Below are positions 51,123 through 60,105 of a DNA stretch of 64,000 bases, one piece after another. Source of the stretch: Balneolaceae bacterium UBA3186 (GTDB lineage Bacteria; Bacteroidota; Rhodothermia; Balneolales; Balneolaceae); assembly GCA_002364085.1 (NCBI GenBank), contig DEXK01000012.1, forward strand, positions 62,001 through 126,000, given 5' to 3'. Each line of letters begins with the position of its first letter. Positions within the stretch are counted from its first letter, which is position 1. A program made the translations under genes and the position numbers. Under the pieces are notes generated by a model. The model had not been told where the DNA came from. It did not search any database and saw nothing but the letters and a program-made list of their open reading frames with translations.

Positions 51123-51767
51123 TTAGTCTATTTCGTCGAGGATATCATCAAGATGTTCTGTACCAGGTGGTAACGACAGATCGATTTCCTCGGTTTTATT
51201 TTTTTCGTTTTCACTTTCTGATTCGTCTTCATCCAGCTTAAATCGAGACTTTCTGTCGCTATCAAGATCCAGATCTAAGTTAACGTCCTCGTCTTTAGGG
51301 AAACTAAAAATGCCTAATTCGTCTTTCTTAAATTTAGATAAAGATTCCTGGGAGTTTTCAAGATAAGAGTTCATTCCTGCTATAATTTCTTCTCTTTTCT
51401 CTAGCAATCGCTGAATGTTCTGTCGCACTTGCTGCCTTTGATGATTGGCTTCTTTTAGAATCACCTCAGCTTGCATTTCCGCTTTATCAATCTTGTTCTG
51501 TGCTTCCGTCTTTGCTCCGTCCAGTTTTTGAGCCACAGATTCTTTGGTGGTTTGTAGAGTCTCATGAAGCGCTTCTTCTACACGTTCATAATGTCGTACC
51601 CGATCATTCAGCTTTTCAATCTGGTCTTCGAGTTCCTTGTTTTTATTGAGCAGATGCTCAACTTCGTTCGAAACTAAAGTTAAAAATGATTGAACATCAG
51701 CGACATCAAAACCGCGGAGAGATTTCTCAAACTGCTGTTGTTTAATTTCAAGAGGGGTAAGTTTCAT
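51123..51767 (-). CDS. DivIVA-domain coiled-coil protein
   Basis: The 214-residue protein begins KLTPLEIKQQQFEKSLRGFD, the membrane-binding start of DivIVA. A long coiled coil (about 25-145) and an acidic tail follow. DivIVA-type proteins mark curved membrane and recruit division or growth factors. Two small membrane coiled-coil proteins and YggS lie upstream on the same strand, as in the ylm cluster of other bacteria. Confidence 0.85.
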   Translation of the reverse strand: MKLTPLEIKQQQFEKSLRGFDVADVQSFLTLVSNEVEHLLNKNKELEDQIEKLNDRVRHYERVEEALHETLQTTKESVAQKLDGAKTEAQNKIDKAEMQAEVILKEANHQRQQVRQNIQRLLEKREEIIAGMNSYLENSQESLSKFKKDELGIFSFPKDEDVNLDLDLDSDRKSRFKLDEDESESENEKNKTEEIDLSLPPGTEHLDDILDEID

Positions 51768-51812
51768 CGCACGAATATTTAAGAGTAATCTTATTAGTTA
51801 ATAAAATAACAT

Positions 51813-52163
51813 TTATTCGTTTAACATGTTCCTCAGATTCGAATCATCTTCTTTTTCGTCTGGTGACCGTACTTCTTTTTCTTCAATTTCAATTTCACCT
51901 GTACTTGGAGTGTCATGGATCCTGATTTTTTCTTCCTCAAGGTCAGCTACTATAGACTCAAGATTGGCAATTCTTCTTTCGGTACTTTTCTTAAAATCAC
52001 CTAAAGCTTTAAAGAATTGAGGATTTAACTCACCCTGAGAAGTACCGCTTTTTCTATTGATCCATGATTTGATCAAGCTGAAAAAACCCCAAAAAAGAAA
52101 TATTGATAATCCTGTTCCAAAAACAATCGCTACCAGCGATACTATAAACTCTTCTTCAGTCAT
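51813..52163 (-). CDS. small membrane-anchored coiled-coil protein
   Basis: The 116-residue protein has one N-terminal transmembrane helix (about 7-32), a short basic segment and a coiled coil (about 48-78). The C-terminal tail is acidic. It is unnamed and follows the same plan as the neighbour at 52173-52475. Lying between YggS and DivIVA, it may act in envelope or division control; this is inference. Confidence 0.7.
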   Translation of the reverse strand: MTEEEFIVSLVAIVFGTGLSIFLFWGFFSLIKSWINRKSGTSQGELNPQFFKALGDFKKSTERRIANLESIVADLEEEKIRIHDTPSTGEIEIEEKEVRSPDEKEDDSNLRNMLNE

Positions 52164-52172
52164 AATTTCCTC

Positions 52173-52475
52173 TTAATTTTGAACTCTACTTCTTGATGAG
52201 CTCTCATCTTCATCTGAATAGTACTCATCTTTTATCTCTATATCATCTAAGGGTACATTTTTTTTCGTTCCCGATTGAGAAGCACTTACAGAGCCTTCTA
52301 AGTTTTCTATTCTTGATTTAAGGTTATGAATGATTTTACGAAGCTCATGTATCTCTTTTGAGCTTGCCATTCTTTTTTCTTCAGCTTTAAGCTCCTGCTT
52401 TCTATACTCTATAAAAAGCCCGCCCGCAACAGCAATTATAGGTATAAGCGCCCACCATGGTAATCCAAATAACAT
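52173..52475 (-). CDS. small membrane-anchored coiled-coil protein, PspB-like in plan
   Basis: The 100-residue protein has an N-terminal helix (about 5-24), then a Lys/Glu-rich coiled coil (about 28-62) and a Ser/Asp/Glu-rich tail. The size and layout recall PspB, but I do not claim homology. It starts 46 bases after YggS and ends nine bases before the next small gene, so all three are probably one operon. Confidence 0.7.
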   Translation of the reverse strand: MLFGLPWWALIPIIAVAGGLFIEYRKQELKAEEKRMASSKEIHELRKIIHNLKSRIENLEGSVSASQSGTKKNVPLDDIEIKDEYYSDEDESSSRSRVQN

Positions 52476-52521
52476 AATGCCCTGTTTTTAATTAATAGTA
52501 CAATGTCGGCTACGGGAATCG

Positions 52522-53220
52522 TTAATCATAGTTTCGCGCCCCAAAAATTTCGCTTCCTACGCGCACCATCGTTGCTCCTTCTTCAATGGCAACTTCCAAG
52601 TCGTTACTCATACCCATAGACAGTTCACGGAGGTTAACACTTCCTGAGTTAAACTTCTGATGATCATCAAAAAGATTCTTAAGGAGTTTAAATTCATGCC
52701 GAACATCCTCGGGATCATCCACAAAAGTAGCCATTCCCATTAGTCCGCACACTTTAACATGTTCAAAGTCGGTTGAAGATTTCAGAATTTCGGCAAGATC
52801 TTCCGGCTCAACTCCTCCTTTTTGTTTTTCTCCGCTGATGTTTACCTGAATAAGTGCTTTAATTTTATTTCCATTAGAGCGTTTTTCAAACTCTTTTAAA
52901 TATTTGAGTTTTTCTATTGAATGCACCCAGCTAATTTTATCTGCTATCAGCTTTATCTTGTTCGTCTGTATATTCCCAATCATATGCCAAGAAACTTGAG
53001 CAGGTTCAAACTGTGGAATTTTTTCCTCTAATTCCTGCATTCTATTTTCTCCGAATTCAATTTGCCCGCATTCCAGGGCTTCTCGAATGTAAGAGGCAGG
53101 CTTGGTCTTACTAACTGCAACCAAGGTTACCTCCGAAGTTTCTCTTCCAATTTTCCGGCAAGTTTTCTCAATTTTGCTCTTAACTTTCCTAATATTTTCA
53201 CAAATTTGTGATTTTTCCAT
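52522..53220 (-). CDS. YggS/PROSC-family pyridoxal-phosphate homeostasis protein
   Basis: The 232-residue protein binds PLP through Lys38 (AVSKTKP). It has GENRMQELEEK, WHMIGNIQTNK, LIQVNISGEKQKGG and LSMGMSNDLEVAIEEGATMVRVGSEIFG. Such proteins buffer PLP and do not catalyse a known reaction. First gene of the cluster that ends with DivIVA and PNP. Confidence 0.94.
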   Translation of the reverse strand: MEKSQICENIRKVKSKIEKTCRKIGRETSEVTLVAVSKTKPASYIREALECGQIEFGENRMQELEEKIPQFEPAQVSWHMIGNIQTNKIKLIADKISWVHSIEKLKYLKEFEKRSNGNKIKALIQVNISGEKQKGGVEPEDLAEILKSSTDFEHVKVCGLMGMATFVDDPEDVRHEFKLLKNLFDDHQKFNSGSVNLRELSMGMSNDLEVAIEEGATMVRVGSEIFGARNYD

Positions 53221-53413
53221 TAAAATCAGTCTTTTAGTATTAATTTTACATTAATAACAGTAAACAAAGCTTTTATCATTCAATAATTACCCTTATTTTT
53301 GGAAGCTCAAAGAAAGCCTAAATAAACTTTTATTGCACCAACTGACTTTCTACAAATTCATAGCGCTCCCGTCGGGTCAATTTATCTTAAACATTTCAAA
53401 AGGTAAACGATAA

Positions 53414-54475
53414 ATGGCTACAAAAATCCGACACATCTCCACCTTTTTAAATCAGTGGGCTCCACCAGGAACTAAAATGGATTACGATAACGTCGGGCTA
53501 CTTGTTGGGGATCCTGACGCTGAAGTAACAAATGTACTTACTTGCCTTGATATAACAGATGCTGTTGTAGCAGAAGCGATTCAAAACGACTGTGAGCTTA
53601 TAGTAGCTCATCACCCACTTATTTTTAGTAAGATCGGGAAAATAAATCCTACTGATGAACAGGGGCGCATCATTTATAAGCTTATTAAGAACGATATTGG
53701 CTTATTGGTTGCTCATACAAATTTAGATGCTGCTCTTGACGGCGTCTCGTTTGTCTTAGCGAATATGTTAGGCCTTGATGATCTAAGTTTTTTAACGAAG
53801 AACTATTCAATCAGTAAAAAGATAAGTCTTGTGAGTTCTGTGGAAAACAGTGATTCCATGGTGCAATTGCTTAATTACTACTCTGCAGAAGACGTTCATC
53901 ATTACAGTGTAGAAAGCCGTGAAAAAGATCTCCGATGTTTTGAAGCTACCATTGATAAACACCATCTCCCGGCTCTTAGGAAAGGTCTTAAGAAAGAAGG
54001 GCTTCTGAAAGATGGTGCTCTTCAAATTACCGATCTAGTTTCCACGTCAAACAATTTCGGAATGGGAGTTATCGGACAATACCCGGAAGAGGGCTTAGGT
54101 AAGAATGAATTTTTACACCTAGTATCTCAGGCTTTGAATGTAAAAGCCATTCGTTTTTCCGGTGATGTTAACCGAATTAAAACTGTTGCCGTTTGCGGAG
54201 GAGCCGGTGTTTTTCTGAAAGAAAAAGCGATCAAAGCCGGAGCCGATGCTTTTGTTACAGCAGACATCAAGTACCATGATTATTTTACAGAGCAAGAGAA
54301 TTTCTTATTAGTAGATGTAGGTCATTATGAGAGTGAGTTTCCTGTAGCAGAAGCTCTGAAAAAAGAACTTTCGGAAGCATTTGATAACCTAAAAGTATCT
54401 GTTACTGAGATAGTAACCAACCCGATGCAAACATATGTATCGGAGTCCAAACCACAATCCATTCAAACAAGCTGA
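53414..54475 (+). CDS. Nif3-like dinuclear metal-binding protein
   Basis: The 353-residue protein has the NIF3 fold with metal-binding residues in IVAHHPLIF and VAHTNLDAA, a central insert of about 100 residues (PII-like), and C-terminal DIKYHDYF and VDVGHYESE. The role of the family is unsettled; it has been called GTP cyclohydrolase I type 2. It starts 193 bases from YggS, divergently, and is followed by the coiled-coil protein gene ten bases later. Confidence 0.9.
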   Translation: MATKIRHISTFLNQWAPPGTKMDYDNVGLLVGDPDAEVTNVLTCLDITDAVVAEAIQNDCELIVAHHPLIFSKIGKINPTDEQGRIIYKLIKNDIGLLVAHTNLDAALDGVSFVLANMLGLDDLSFLTKNYSISKKISLVSSVENSDSMVQLLNYYSAEDVHHYSVESREKDLRCFEATIDKHHLPALRKGLKKEGLLKDGALQITDLVSTSNNFGMGVIGQYPEEGLGKNEFLHLVSQALNVKAIRFSGDVNRIKTVAVCGGAGVFLKEKAIKAGADAFVTADIKYHDYFTEQENFLLVDVGHYESEFPVAEALKKELSEAFDNLKVSVTEIVTNPMQTYVSESKPQSIQTS

Positions 54476-54485
54476 AAAGCAATCC

Positions 54486-55220
54486 ATGAAAGAAGCACTT
54501 CAACAACTAGCAAATTTACAATACATAGACAGTCGCATCGATGAGCTTAAGCAGTTAAGAGGCGATCTTCCTGAAGAGATTCTTGATATTGAAACTGATA
54601 TCGCTCGTAAAGAGGCTCGACTAACAAAATTAGAAAAAGAAGAGAAAGATCTTATTGTAGAGTTTGATAACCTTAAGCTTGAGTTAGCAAGCTCAGAAGA
54701 GAAAACAAAAAAATACGAAGACCAACAACTTGCGGTGCGAAATAACCGGGAGTATGATGCTTTGACAAAAGAAATCGAAGCTCAGAAACAAGTTGTAGAG
54801 ACTTCGAATTCTCGAATCGAGGAGATTGAAAAAAGACAAGAAGCAATCGGTCCGGAAATTGAAGAGGCCAGAAAAGAGCTGGAAGAAGCTAAAGCTGAGC
54901 TGGAAGAAAAAAGCAGCAGTCTGGCTACCGTTACAAAGTCTACAGAAGACGAAGAAGAATTACTTCTCAAAAAGAGAAAGGAAGTGGAAAAGGAAGTTGA
55001 TTCCAGATACCTTCGTAATTACAATCGATTGAGAAATGGACTTAACAATGGCATTGCTGTTGTTGCTATGGACAGAGGCGCCGCTTTCGGAATGGCTCTT
55101 CCTCCACAAACTCAGGTAGAAGTTCGCAGAATGAATAAAGTGATCATTGATGAAAATAGTGGACGTATTGTAGTTGATCAATCATTCTTTGACAAAGCTA
55201 AAGAACAACTTTCCATCTAA
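54486..55220 (+). CDS. CT398/zinc-ribbon-family coiled-coil protein without zinc ligands
   Basis: The 244-residue protein has a long antiparallel coiled coil (about 1-170) with NNREYDALTKEIEAQ. The end aligns with the C4 zinc-ribbon domain of the CT398-like family (NGIAVVAMDRGAAFGMALPPQ..., ENSGRIVVD). All four Cys are replaced (Ala, Met, Asp, Ser), and the whole protein has no Cys. Relatives near nif3-like genes normally keep the CxxC pairs. The ATG at 54486 is chosen because the longer frame lies in the Nif3-like gene. Confidence 0.8.
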   Translation: MKEALQQLANLQYIDSRIDELKQLRGDLPEEILDIETDIARKEARLTKLEKEEKDLIVEFDNLKLELASSEEKTKKYEDQQLAVRNNREYDALTKEIEAQKQVVETSNSRIEEIEKRQEAIGPEIEEARKELEEAKAELEEKSSSLATVTKSTEDEEELLLKKRKEVEKEVDSRYLRNYNRLRNGLNNGIAVVAMDRGAAFGMALPPQTQVEVRRMNKVIIDENSGRIVVDQSFFDKAKEQLSI

Positions 55221-55255
55221 AGAAAGTATTTTTAGACTTATCCAGATCTTTAAAG

Positions 55256-55281
55256 AGGGAGCCAAATGGGCCCCTTTTTTT
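55256..55281 (+). terminator. rho-independent terminator of the Nif3-like operon
   Basis: AGGGAGCC and GGGCCCCT pair around AAAT with one mismatch, followed by seven T residues (55275-55281). Confidence 0.75.
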
Positions 55282-55334
55282 GTATAATTTAGAGCCTTAC
55301 ATCAACAATCATTGGCTTTAATTTCAGATCCAAT

Positions 55335-55952
55335 TCAATTAGAAGTTGTTGCTTGTGACTCCAACGACTTTTTCCAGGCAAAATATCCCATTGTTGCCAG
55401 CACGGTGAACATCAAAAACTGAAAACTCGTTAACACCAGCCCTTTATGAAAGTACAGGGGAATAGATATGATATCTGTTATAATCCAGGCGATCCAGTTT
55501 TCTAATTTCTTCCGAGCCATTAACCACATACCTAGAATTGCGAACGCAGTTGTTGTGGCATCCCAAATCGGAACATCACTATCTGTATAATTCTTCAATA
55601 TAAAAACCAGCAATCCAAAACTACCCAGGAGGATGGCTACGGAGTATATATTTTCCTTAAATGAATTGATTGAAACCGGAATCTGGTCTTTTTTCCCATC
55701 CGTATTTGTCCAGTAGTACCAACCGTATACACTCATTACAAAATAATATCCATTCACTCCCATATCTGCATACAGTTTGTACACAAAAGCCAGATATACG
55801 TAGATAAGTACACTTACAATTCCGGTAGGGTAAACCAGAATATTCTCTCTCATGGAATAAATTACACTGGCAACGCCGCAAATAACAGCGATCCATTCAA
55901 GTGCTGAAGTTTGTATTACCCCGTCTATAATCCCCTCTATTATCGGGTGCAT
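55335..55952 (-). CDS. pnuC: PnuC-family nicotinamide riboside transporter
   Basis: The 205-residue protein has about seven membrane helices and PnuC signatures: SVIYSMRENILVYPTG, YGWYYW, and WIAWIITDIISIPLYFHKG. It should import nicotinamide riboside for NAD. It shares one base with the upstream gene (TAATG). Confidence 0.9.
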   Translation of the reverse strand: MHPIIEGIIDGVIQTSALEWIAVICGVASVIYSMRENILVYPTGIVSVLIYVYLAFVYKLYADMGVNGYYFVMSVYGWYYWTNTDGKKDQIPVSINSFKENIYSVAILLGSFGLLVFILKNYTDSDVPIWDATTTAFAILGMWLMARKKLENWIAWIITDIISIPLYFHKGLVLTSFQFLMFTVLATMGYFAWKKSLESQATTSN

Positions 55953-56239
55953 TATCTTCCTTTCAAAACTCTGGAGAGATTAAGCTTATGAATTGGGATA
56001 AGGTAGCTTGATCTAAGTTCATCTTTATGAATTCCCATCAACCCTGTTCCGCGAAAATCAACTACACACACTTTCTCTTCTAGTTGCACGACTTCCCCAA
56101 TCCCGTAATATTCCGGACTAGGCCCATAGTATACAAGATCTCCTTTTTGCAAATCGTTTTTTGCCCTTAAGTGATAGGGAAGTATCACCGGCAATAAATC
56201 TAAACGATATGAAAGTCTGCGCTTCTTAGTAGATGACAT
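55952..56239 (-). CDS. small conserved protein of unknown function
   Basis: The 95-residue basic protein has a SH3-like beta pattern: KNDLQKGDLVYYG, GIGEVVQLEEKVCVVDF and GIHKDELRSSYL. It is unrecognised. It is translationally coupled to pnuC and lies 21 bases after tsaE, so it belongs to the porX-tsaE-pnuC unit. Confidence 0.65.
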   Translation of the reverse strand: MSSTKKRRLSYRLDLLPVILPYHLRAKNDLQKGDLVYYGPSPEYYGIGEVVQLEEKVCVVDFRGTGLMGIHKDELRSSYLIPIHKLNLSRVLKGR

Positions 56240-56260
56240 AGCTAAATTTAAGGCTCTTTA

Positions 56261-56677
56261 TCAACGATTTGAAATTAAAATGCTTCTTTCTGAGGCTCCT
56301 GTATGTTTAATCTCAATTTTAATGGCGTTATCAGGTATCAAGTCTTTTATTTTTGATGGCCATTCAATTATGGAAACGCCATCTCCATACAAATATTCCT
56401 CTATTCCGATTTCAATAGCTTCATTGAAACTCTTTATGCGATAACAATCAAAATGATAAATTGGAATATCTCCTGAGTACTCGTTAATTAAGGTAAATGT
56501 GGGTGAGTTTACTTTTTCTTCATTTATACCAAAATATGAAGCTACGCCTTTTACAAAATGAGTTTTGCCGGCTCCAAGATCCCCCTCTAAACACACTACA
56601 TCACCAATATTAAGACTTTCCGCAAACTCCCGTCCGTATTTGATTGTAGTATTTACAGAATTACTTCTAAGTTTCAT
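56261..56677 (-). CDS. tsaE: tRNA threonylcarbamoyladenosine biosynthesis ATPase
   Basis: The 138-residue protein has Walker A GDLGAGKT (32-39), SPTFTLINEY and IYHFDCYR, all typical of TsaE. It acts with TsaB and TsaD in t6A formation. Its start codon directly follows the porX stop. Confidence 0.93.
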   Translation of the reverse strand: MKLRSNSVNTTIKYGREFAESLNIGDVVCLEGDLGAGKTHFVKGVASYFGINEEKVNSPTFTLINEYSGDIPIYHFDCYRIKSFNEAIEIGIEEYLYGDGVSIIEWPSKIKDLIPDNAIKIEIKHTGASERSILISNR

Positions 56678-58219
56678 TTACTTTGGTTTCATAGTTGCAA
56701 CCGGAAGAATCATTTCCTCCATTGAAGCGCCACCGTGTTGAAAAGTATCTTTATATCTGTTTTGATACTTATTGTAATTAGTTGGGTATACAAAGAAGTA
56801 ATCTTCTTTTGCGATTATATAGTTATTGACACCTGTAACCGCAGGAAGTTTAAACTGTTCAGGATTATCCATAAAGAAAACTGCGTTTCTTTCGTCTGCT
56901 TTTAAGTTTCTTCCGTACTTATACCGAAGATTCTTGGCTGTATCTTTGTCGCCGAAAACTTTCGTATCACGTAATGCACGTACCGATCCATGATCGGTGG
57001 TTACTACAACAGTCACATTTTCTTCTGAGAGCGTTTTAAACATTTGAAGTAAATTGGAGTGCATAAACCAGGCTTCTGTAATAGAACGAAAAGCTGATTC
57101 ATCAGGAGCCAGCTCTTTTATTACTGCTGAATCGGATCGCGAGTGAACAAGAGTATCAACAAAATTATATACAAATGCCGCTAATTTTGATTGCGTATAA
57201 TTCTGCATTTTGTCAGCAATGCGTTTTCCTTCCTCTGCATTCAGAACTTTTTCGTATTTAAAATTCATTTCAATTCCGGCTCGCTCAAGTTGCCGCTTTA
57301 GCAGTTCTTCTTCGTGCCTGTTTAAAGAAGTTTCGTCTTGCCCCTGTTGCCATAATTCAGGATATAGTCGTTCAATATCAGATGGGAATAACCCTGCAAA
57401 GATGGCATTTCTTGAGTAGGGAGTTGCGGTTGGCAAAATCGAGTAATAAAAATCTGTGTCAATGGTATAATAATTAGAGAGAACCGCTTCAAATGTTAAC
57501 CATTGGTCATAGCGCATACAGTCAATAATGAAGAACATTGTTTTTTCTCCTTTCTCCAAATGAGGCTGAACATACTTTTCAATAATTTGAGGCGACAACA
57601 CCGGGGAACCATCTCTATCATTTAACCAACTTTGGTATTCATTTTCGATGAACTTACCGAACTCTTTATTAGCTTCATGCAATTGATCTTCAAGCACATG
57701 TACAAGGTTTTCATCACCTGTTTCCAGATCTATTTTCCATTTTGAAAGCTCTTTAAAAATTTCAATCCATTCTTTCCAGCCTGTATTAGGATGAATTCTG
57801 GACGAAATTTCTCCAAACTGTTTTAAATAAGTTTGAGCAGATTTTTCATTTTGTAATCTTGATCGTTCAAGAATTCTTTTGGTTGTTAATAGAATTTGAT
57901 TAGGGTTTACAGGCTTGATAAGGTAGTCTGATATTTTACCTCCAATGGCATCTTCCATTATAGACTCTTCTTCACTTTTTGTAATCATCACAACCGGAAG
58001 TTGAGGGTTAAGCCCTTTTATTTGCTCAAGTGTCTCTATTCCATCCATTCCAGGCATTTGTTCATCAAGAAAAACGATATCAAAAGTTCTCTCTCTTATC
58101 ATTGTTACGGCATCTTCCCCGTTGGTAACAGGCTCAATTGTAAATCCCTTTTTTTCTAAAAAGATGATGTGTGAACGAAGTTGATCGATCTGATCATCTA
58201 CCCATAAAATGTCTGCCAT
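56678..58219 (-). CDS. porX: receiver-PglZ response regulator (PorX-like)
   Basis: The 513-residue protein has a receiver domain (1-120) with WVDDQ, phospho-Asp52 (FLDEQMP) and Lys in LIKPVNP. A three-helix linker follows, then a PglZ alkaline-phosphatase-superfamily domain (about 215-513) with FIIDCMRYDQWL and TTDHGSVRAL. PorX controls type IX secretion genes in Bacteroidota, together with PorY and SigP. Neither of those is in this window. Confidence 0.93.
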   Translation of the reverse strand: MADILWVDDQIDQLRSHIIFLEKKGFTIEPVTNGEDAVTMIRERTFDIVFLDEQMPGMDGIETLEQIKGLNPQLPVVMITKSEEESIMEDAIGGKISDYLIKPVNPNQILLTTKRILERSRLQNEKSAQTYLKQFGEISSRIHPNTGWKEWIEIFKELSKWKIDLETGDENLVHVLEDQLHEANKEFGKFIENEYQSWLNDRDGSPVLSPQIIEKYVQPHLEKGEKTMFFIIDCMRYDQWLTFEAVLSNYYTIDTDFYYSILPTATPYSRNAIFAGLFPSDIERLYPELWQQGQDETSLNRHEEELLKRQLERAGIEMNFKYEKVLNAEEGKRIADKMQNYTQSKLAAFVYNFVDTLVHSRSDSAVIKELAPDESAFRSITEAWFMHSNLLQMFKTLSEENVTVVVTTDHGSVRALRDTKVFGDKDTAKNLRYKYGRNLKADERNAVFFMDNPEQFKLPAVTGVNNYIIAKEDYFFVYPTNYNKYQNRYKDTFQHGGASMEEMILPVATMKPK

Positions 58220-58235
58220 AAAATTCCTTAAATAT

Positions 58236-58709
58236 TCACTTTAATATTATAAACGCTTTGATGTCTTGTAATCGTTTCTCTCCAATTCCTTTCACCTTTA
58301 AGAGTTCTTCAATCTCCTTAAATTCGCCGTTTTCTTTACGGTAGTCAATAATTCGTTGCGCATAAGTTGCACCAATACCTTTTAACTGTTGCAATTCTTC
58401 TATTCCTGCTGTATTGATGTTTACTTTTAGATTGGATAAACTCGAATTTGTTTTTTCCGTTTCCGTTTTTCTCTCCAGTTCTGATTCTTCTTTTTCGGCT
58501 TTATTTTTAATTGCAATGCTTTTTTCTTCAAACTCTTTTAATATCGCTTCGTAGTTTTCGGTGTTTTCCTGATACTGATCATTAATAAATGCCGAAAGCC
58601 CGGTCATAATCAAAACCAATATCACTAATCCGGATATTACTATACGTTCTTTTCTTGTAATCTGAAGTTTTTCAATCCAAAAAAAGAAGTCTCGTTTAAG
58701 TTTTTTCAT
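58236..58709 (-). CDS. ComEA-like helix-hairpin-helix protein
   Basis: The 157-residue membrane-anchored protein has one N-terminal helix (about 22-45), a charged linker and a ComEA-type HhH pair (about 94-157) with NINTAGIEELQQLKGIG and LLKVKGIGEKRL. It binds double-stranded DNA and is linked to DNA uptake. It lies 16 bases upstream of porX, on the same strand. Confidence 0.88.
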   Translation of the reverse strand: MKKLKRDFFFWIEKLQITRKERIVISGLVILVLIMTGLSAFINDQYQENTENYEAILKEFEEKSIAIKNKAEKEESELERKTETEKTNSSLSNLKVNINTAGIEELQQLKGIGATYAQRIIDYRKENGEFKEIEELLKVKGIGEKRLQDIKAFIILK

Positions 58710-58797
58710 AATAGACTAATTTACCATCAATAAGGGAACAATATATAAGCAAATCAACTTGTATTCGATTCCTTTTAGTGAGATTTTGCTTCTGATC

Positions 58798-59589
58798 ATG
58801 TCTAACGTACAAACTTATAATTACAACAATCAGCCAATTACTTTTGAAGTAATTGGAGAAGGCAAACCTCTCATCATATTACATGGATGGGGAAGTAGCC
58901 GTCGGGTAATGTTACCAATTGCAAAGTCACTGGCTCATATCAGAACTTCCTACGTATTAGATTTACCCGGATTTGGTGATTCACCAGAACCAAAAACTTC
59001 ATGGAGTATCGATAATTATGCAGATGCTGTTGAATCATTTATAAGTAATAATTTTGATAGTAAAGTTGATTTACTGGTTCACTCATTTGGAGGAAGAATA
59101 ACTCTTAAACTTTGCAGCAGACAATTTGGAAAGGAAAAAATTGACAAGGTTCTTATAACAGGCGGTGCAGGGATGAAACCCAAGCGTAGTTTAAAATTTT
59201 ATTTCAAGAAGTACCTGGCTAAGATTTTAAAGTTACCTTTATTAATCTTACCTAAAGAATTACAAGCTTCTGCTCTATCAAAATTGAGGCAGACTTCGTT
59301 ATGGAAAAGTTTGGGGTCCGGAGAATACAATCAGCTCTCAGGTGTTATGAGAGAAACCTTTGTAAAGTCTGTTACTGAGTATTTAGAAAATTGCTTACCT
59401 AAAATACCTCACGATATTCTTCTACTTTGGGGAAGAAATGACGACGCTACTCCTGTTTATCAAGGAGAACGAATTGAAAAAGGTATTACGAATTCAGCAT
59501 TGGTTATCATTGAAGATTCCGGGCATTATGCTTTTCTAGATAAGCCTAAACAATTCGCCTCTATTTCAGAAGCTTTTTTTAAAGGGTAA
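58798..59589 (+). CDS. alpha/beta-fold hydrolase
   Basis: The 263-residue protein has HGWGSSRRVM (oxyanion side), nucleophile elbow LVHSFGGR, an Asp in LWGRNDDATP and a His in EDSGHYAFLDKP. The substrate is unknown. The ATG at 58798 is chosen over an upstream in-frame TTG. No signal peptide. Confidence 0.83.
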   Translation: MSNVQTYNYNNQPITFEVIGEGKPLIILHGWGSSRRVMLPIAKSLAHIRTSYVLDLPGFGDSPEPKTSWSIDNYADAVESFISNNFDSKVDLLVHSFGGRITLKLCSRQFGKEKIDKVLITGGAGMKPKRSLKFYFKKYLAKILKLPLLILPKELQASALSKLRQTSLWKSLGSGEYNQLSGVMRETFVKSVTEYLENCLPKIPHDILLLWGRNDDATPVYQGERIEKGITNSALVIIEDSGHYAFLDKPKQFASISEAFFKG

Positions 59590-59654
59590 ATGAAACTATT
59601 CTCTTAAACCATTAATTACCTTACCCTTAAAAAGGAGATAGGTTTTTACAAAGT

Positions 59655-59680
59655 AAAATATTAAGATTTCTTAATATTTT
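59655..59680. promoter_or_regulatory. 11-bp dyad upstream of the lone receiver gene
   Basis: AAAATATTAAG-ATTT-CTTAATATTTT is a perfect 11-bp inverted repeat with a 4-base centre, 46 bases before the ATG. It is AT-only at the stem ends, so it may be an operator or a weak terminator of the preceding hydrolase gene. Confidence 0.45.
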
Positions 59681-59688
59681 CCGATAAA

Positions 59689-59709
59689 AAGCTTACCTTA
59701 TTTAAGCTT
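59689..59709. promoter_or_regulatory. second dyad upstream of the lone receiver gene
   Basis: AAGCTTA and TAAGCTT are perfect 7-bp arms around CCTTATT, 17 bases before the ATG at 59727. It is a candidate operator or mRNA hairpin. Confidence 0.4.
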
Positions 59710-59726
59710 AAATAAACTATGCAATC

Positions 59727-60089
59727 ATGAAGAAGGTAATCCTTTTAGAAGACGACAGCCTATTGGCGCTGGTTCAAAAAAAAATGTTGACGACTTTAGG
59801 ATACGATGTTATTGAAACATCAACTTCTGGTGAAGAAGGACTTGAGAAGATTAAAGCTCTAAATCCAGATATTGTAGTTAGTGACCAAAATTTAATCGGC
59901 GAAATGAAAGGATTAGATGTTGTAGAGGCTTTAAGGGCAGAAAACAATAATATCCCTGTTCTTATTTTGTCCGGTGACACTACGTACGAGCACTTACAAG
60001 AAGCCTCTGATTATGCAAATGTTAAACCTCTTACTAAACCTGTAAAAGTAGAAGATTTAAAAAATACTATGCTTCTCTTTGAGAATTGA
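59727..60089 (+). CDS. single-domain response regulator (CheY-like)
   Basis: The 120-residue receiver domain has acidic LLEDD, phospho-Asp53 (VVSDQN), Ser/Thr in LILSGD and Lys in LTKPVK. There is no output domain, and no kinase is adjacent. Two dyads lie upstream. Its partner is unknown. Confidence 0.9.
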   Translation: MKKVILLEDDSLLALVQKKMLTTLGYDVIETSTSGEEGLEKIKALNPDIVVSDQNLIGEMKGLDVVEALRAENNNIPVLILSGDTTYEHLQEASDYANVKPLTKPVKVEDLKNTMLLFEN

Positions 60090-60105
60090 GTTCGTAGCAA
60101 ATCGA

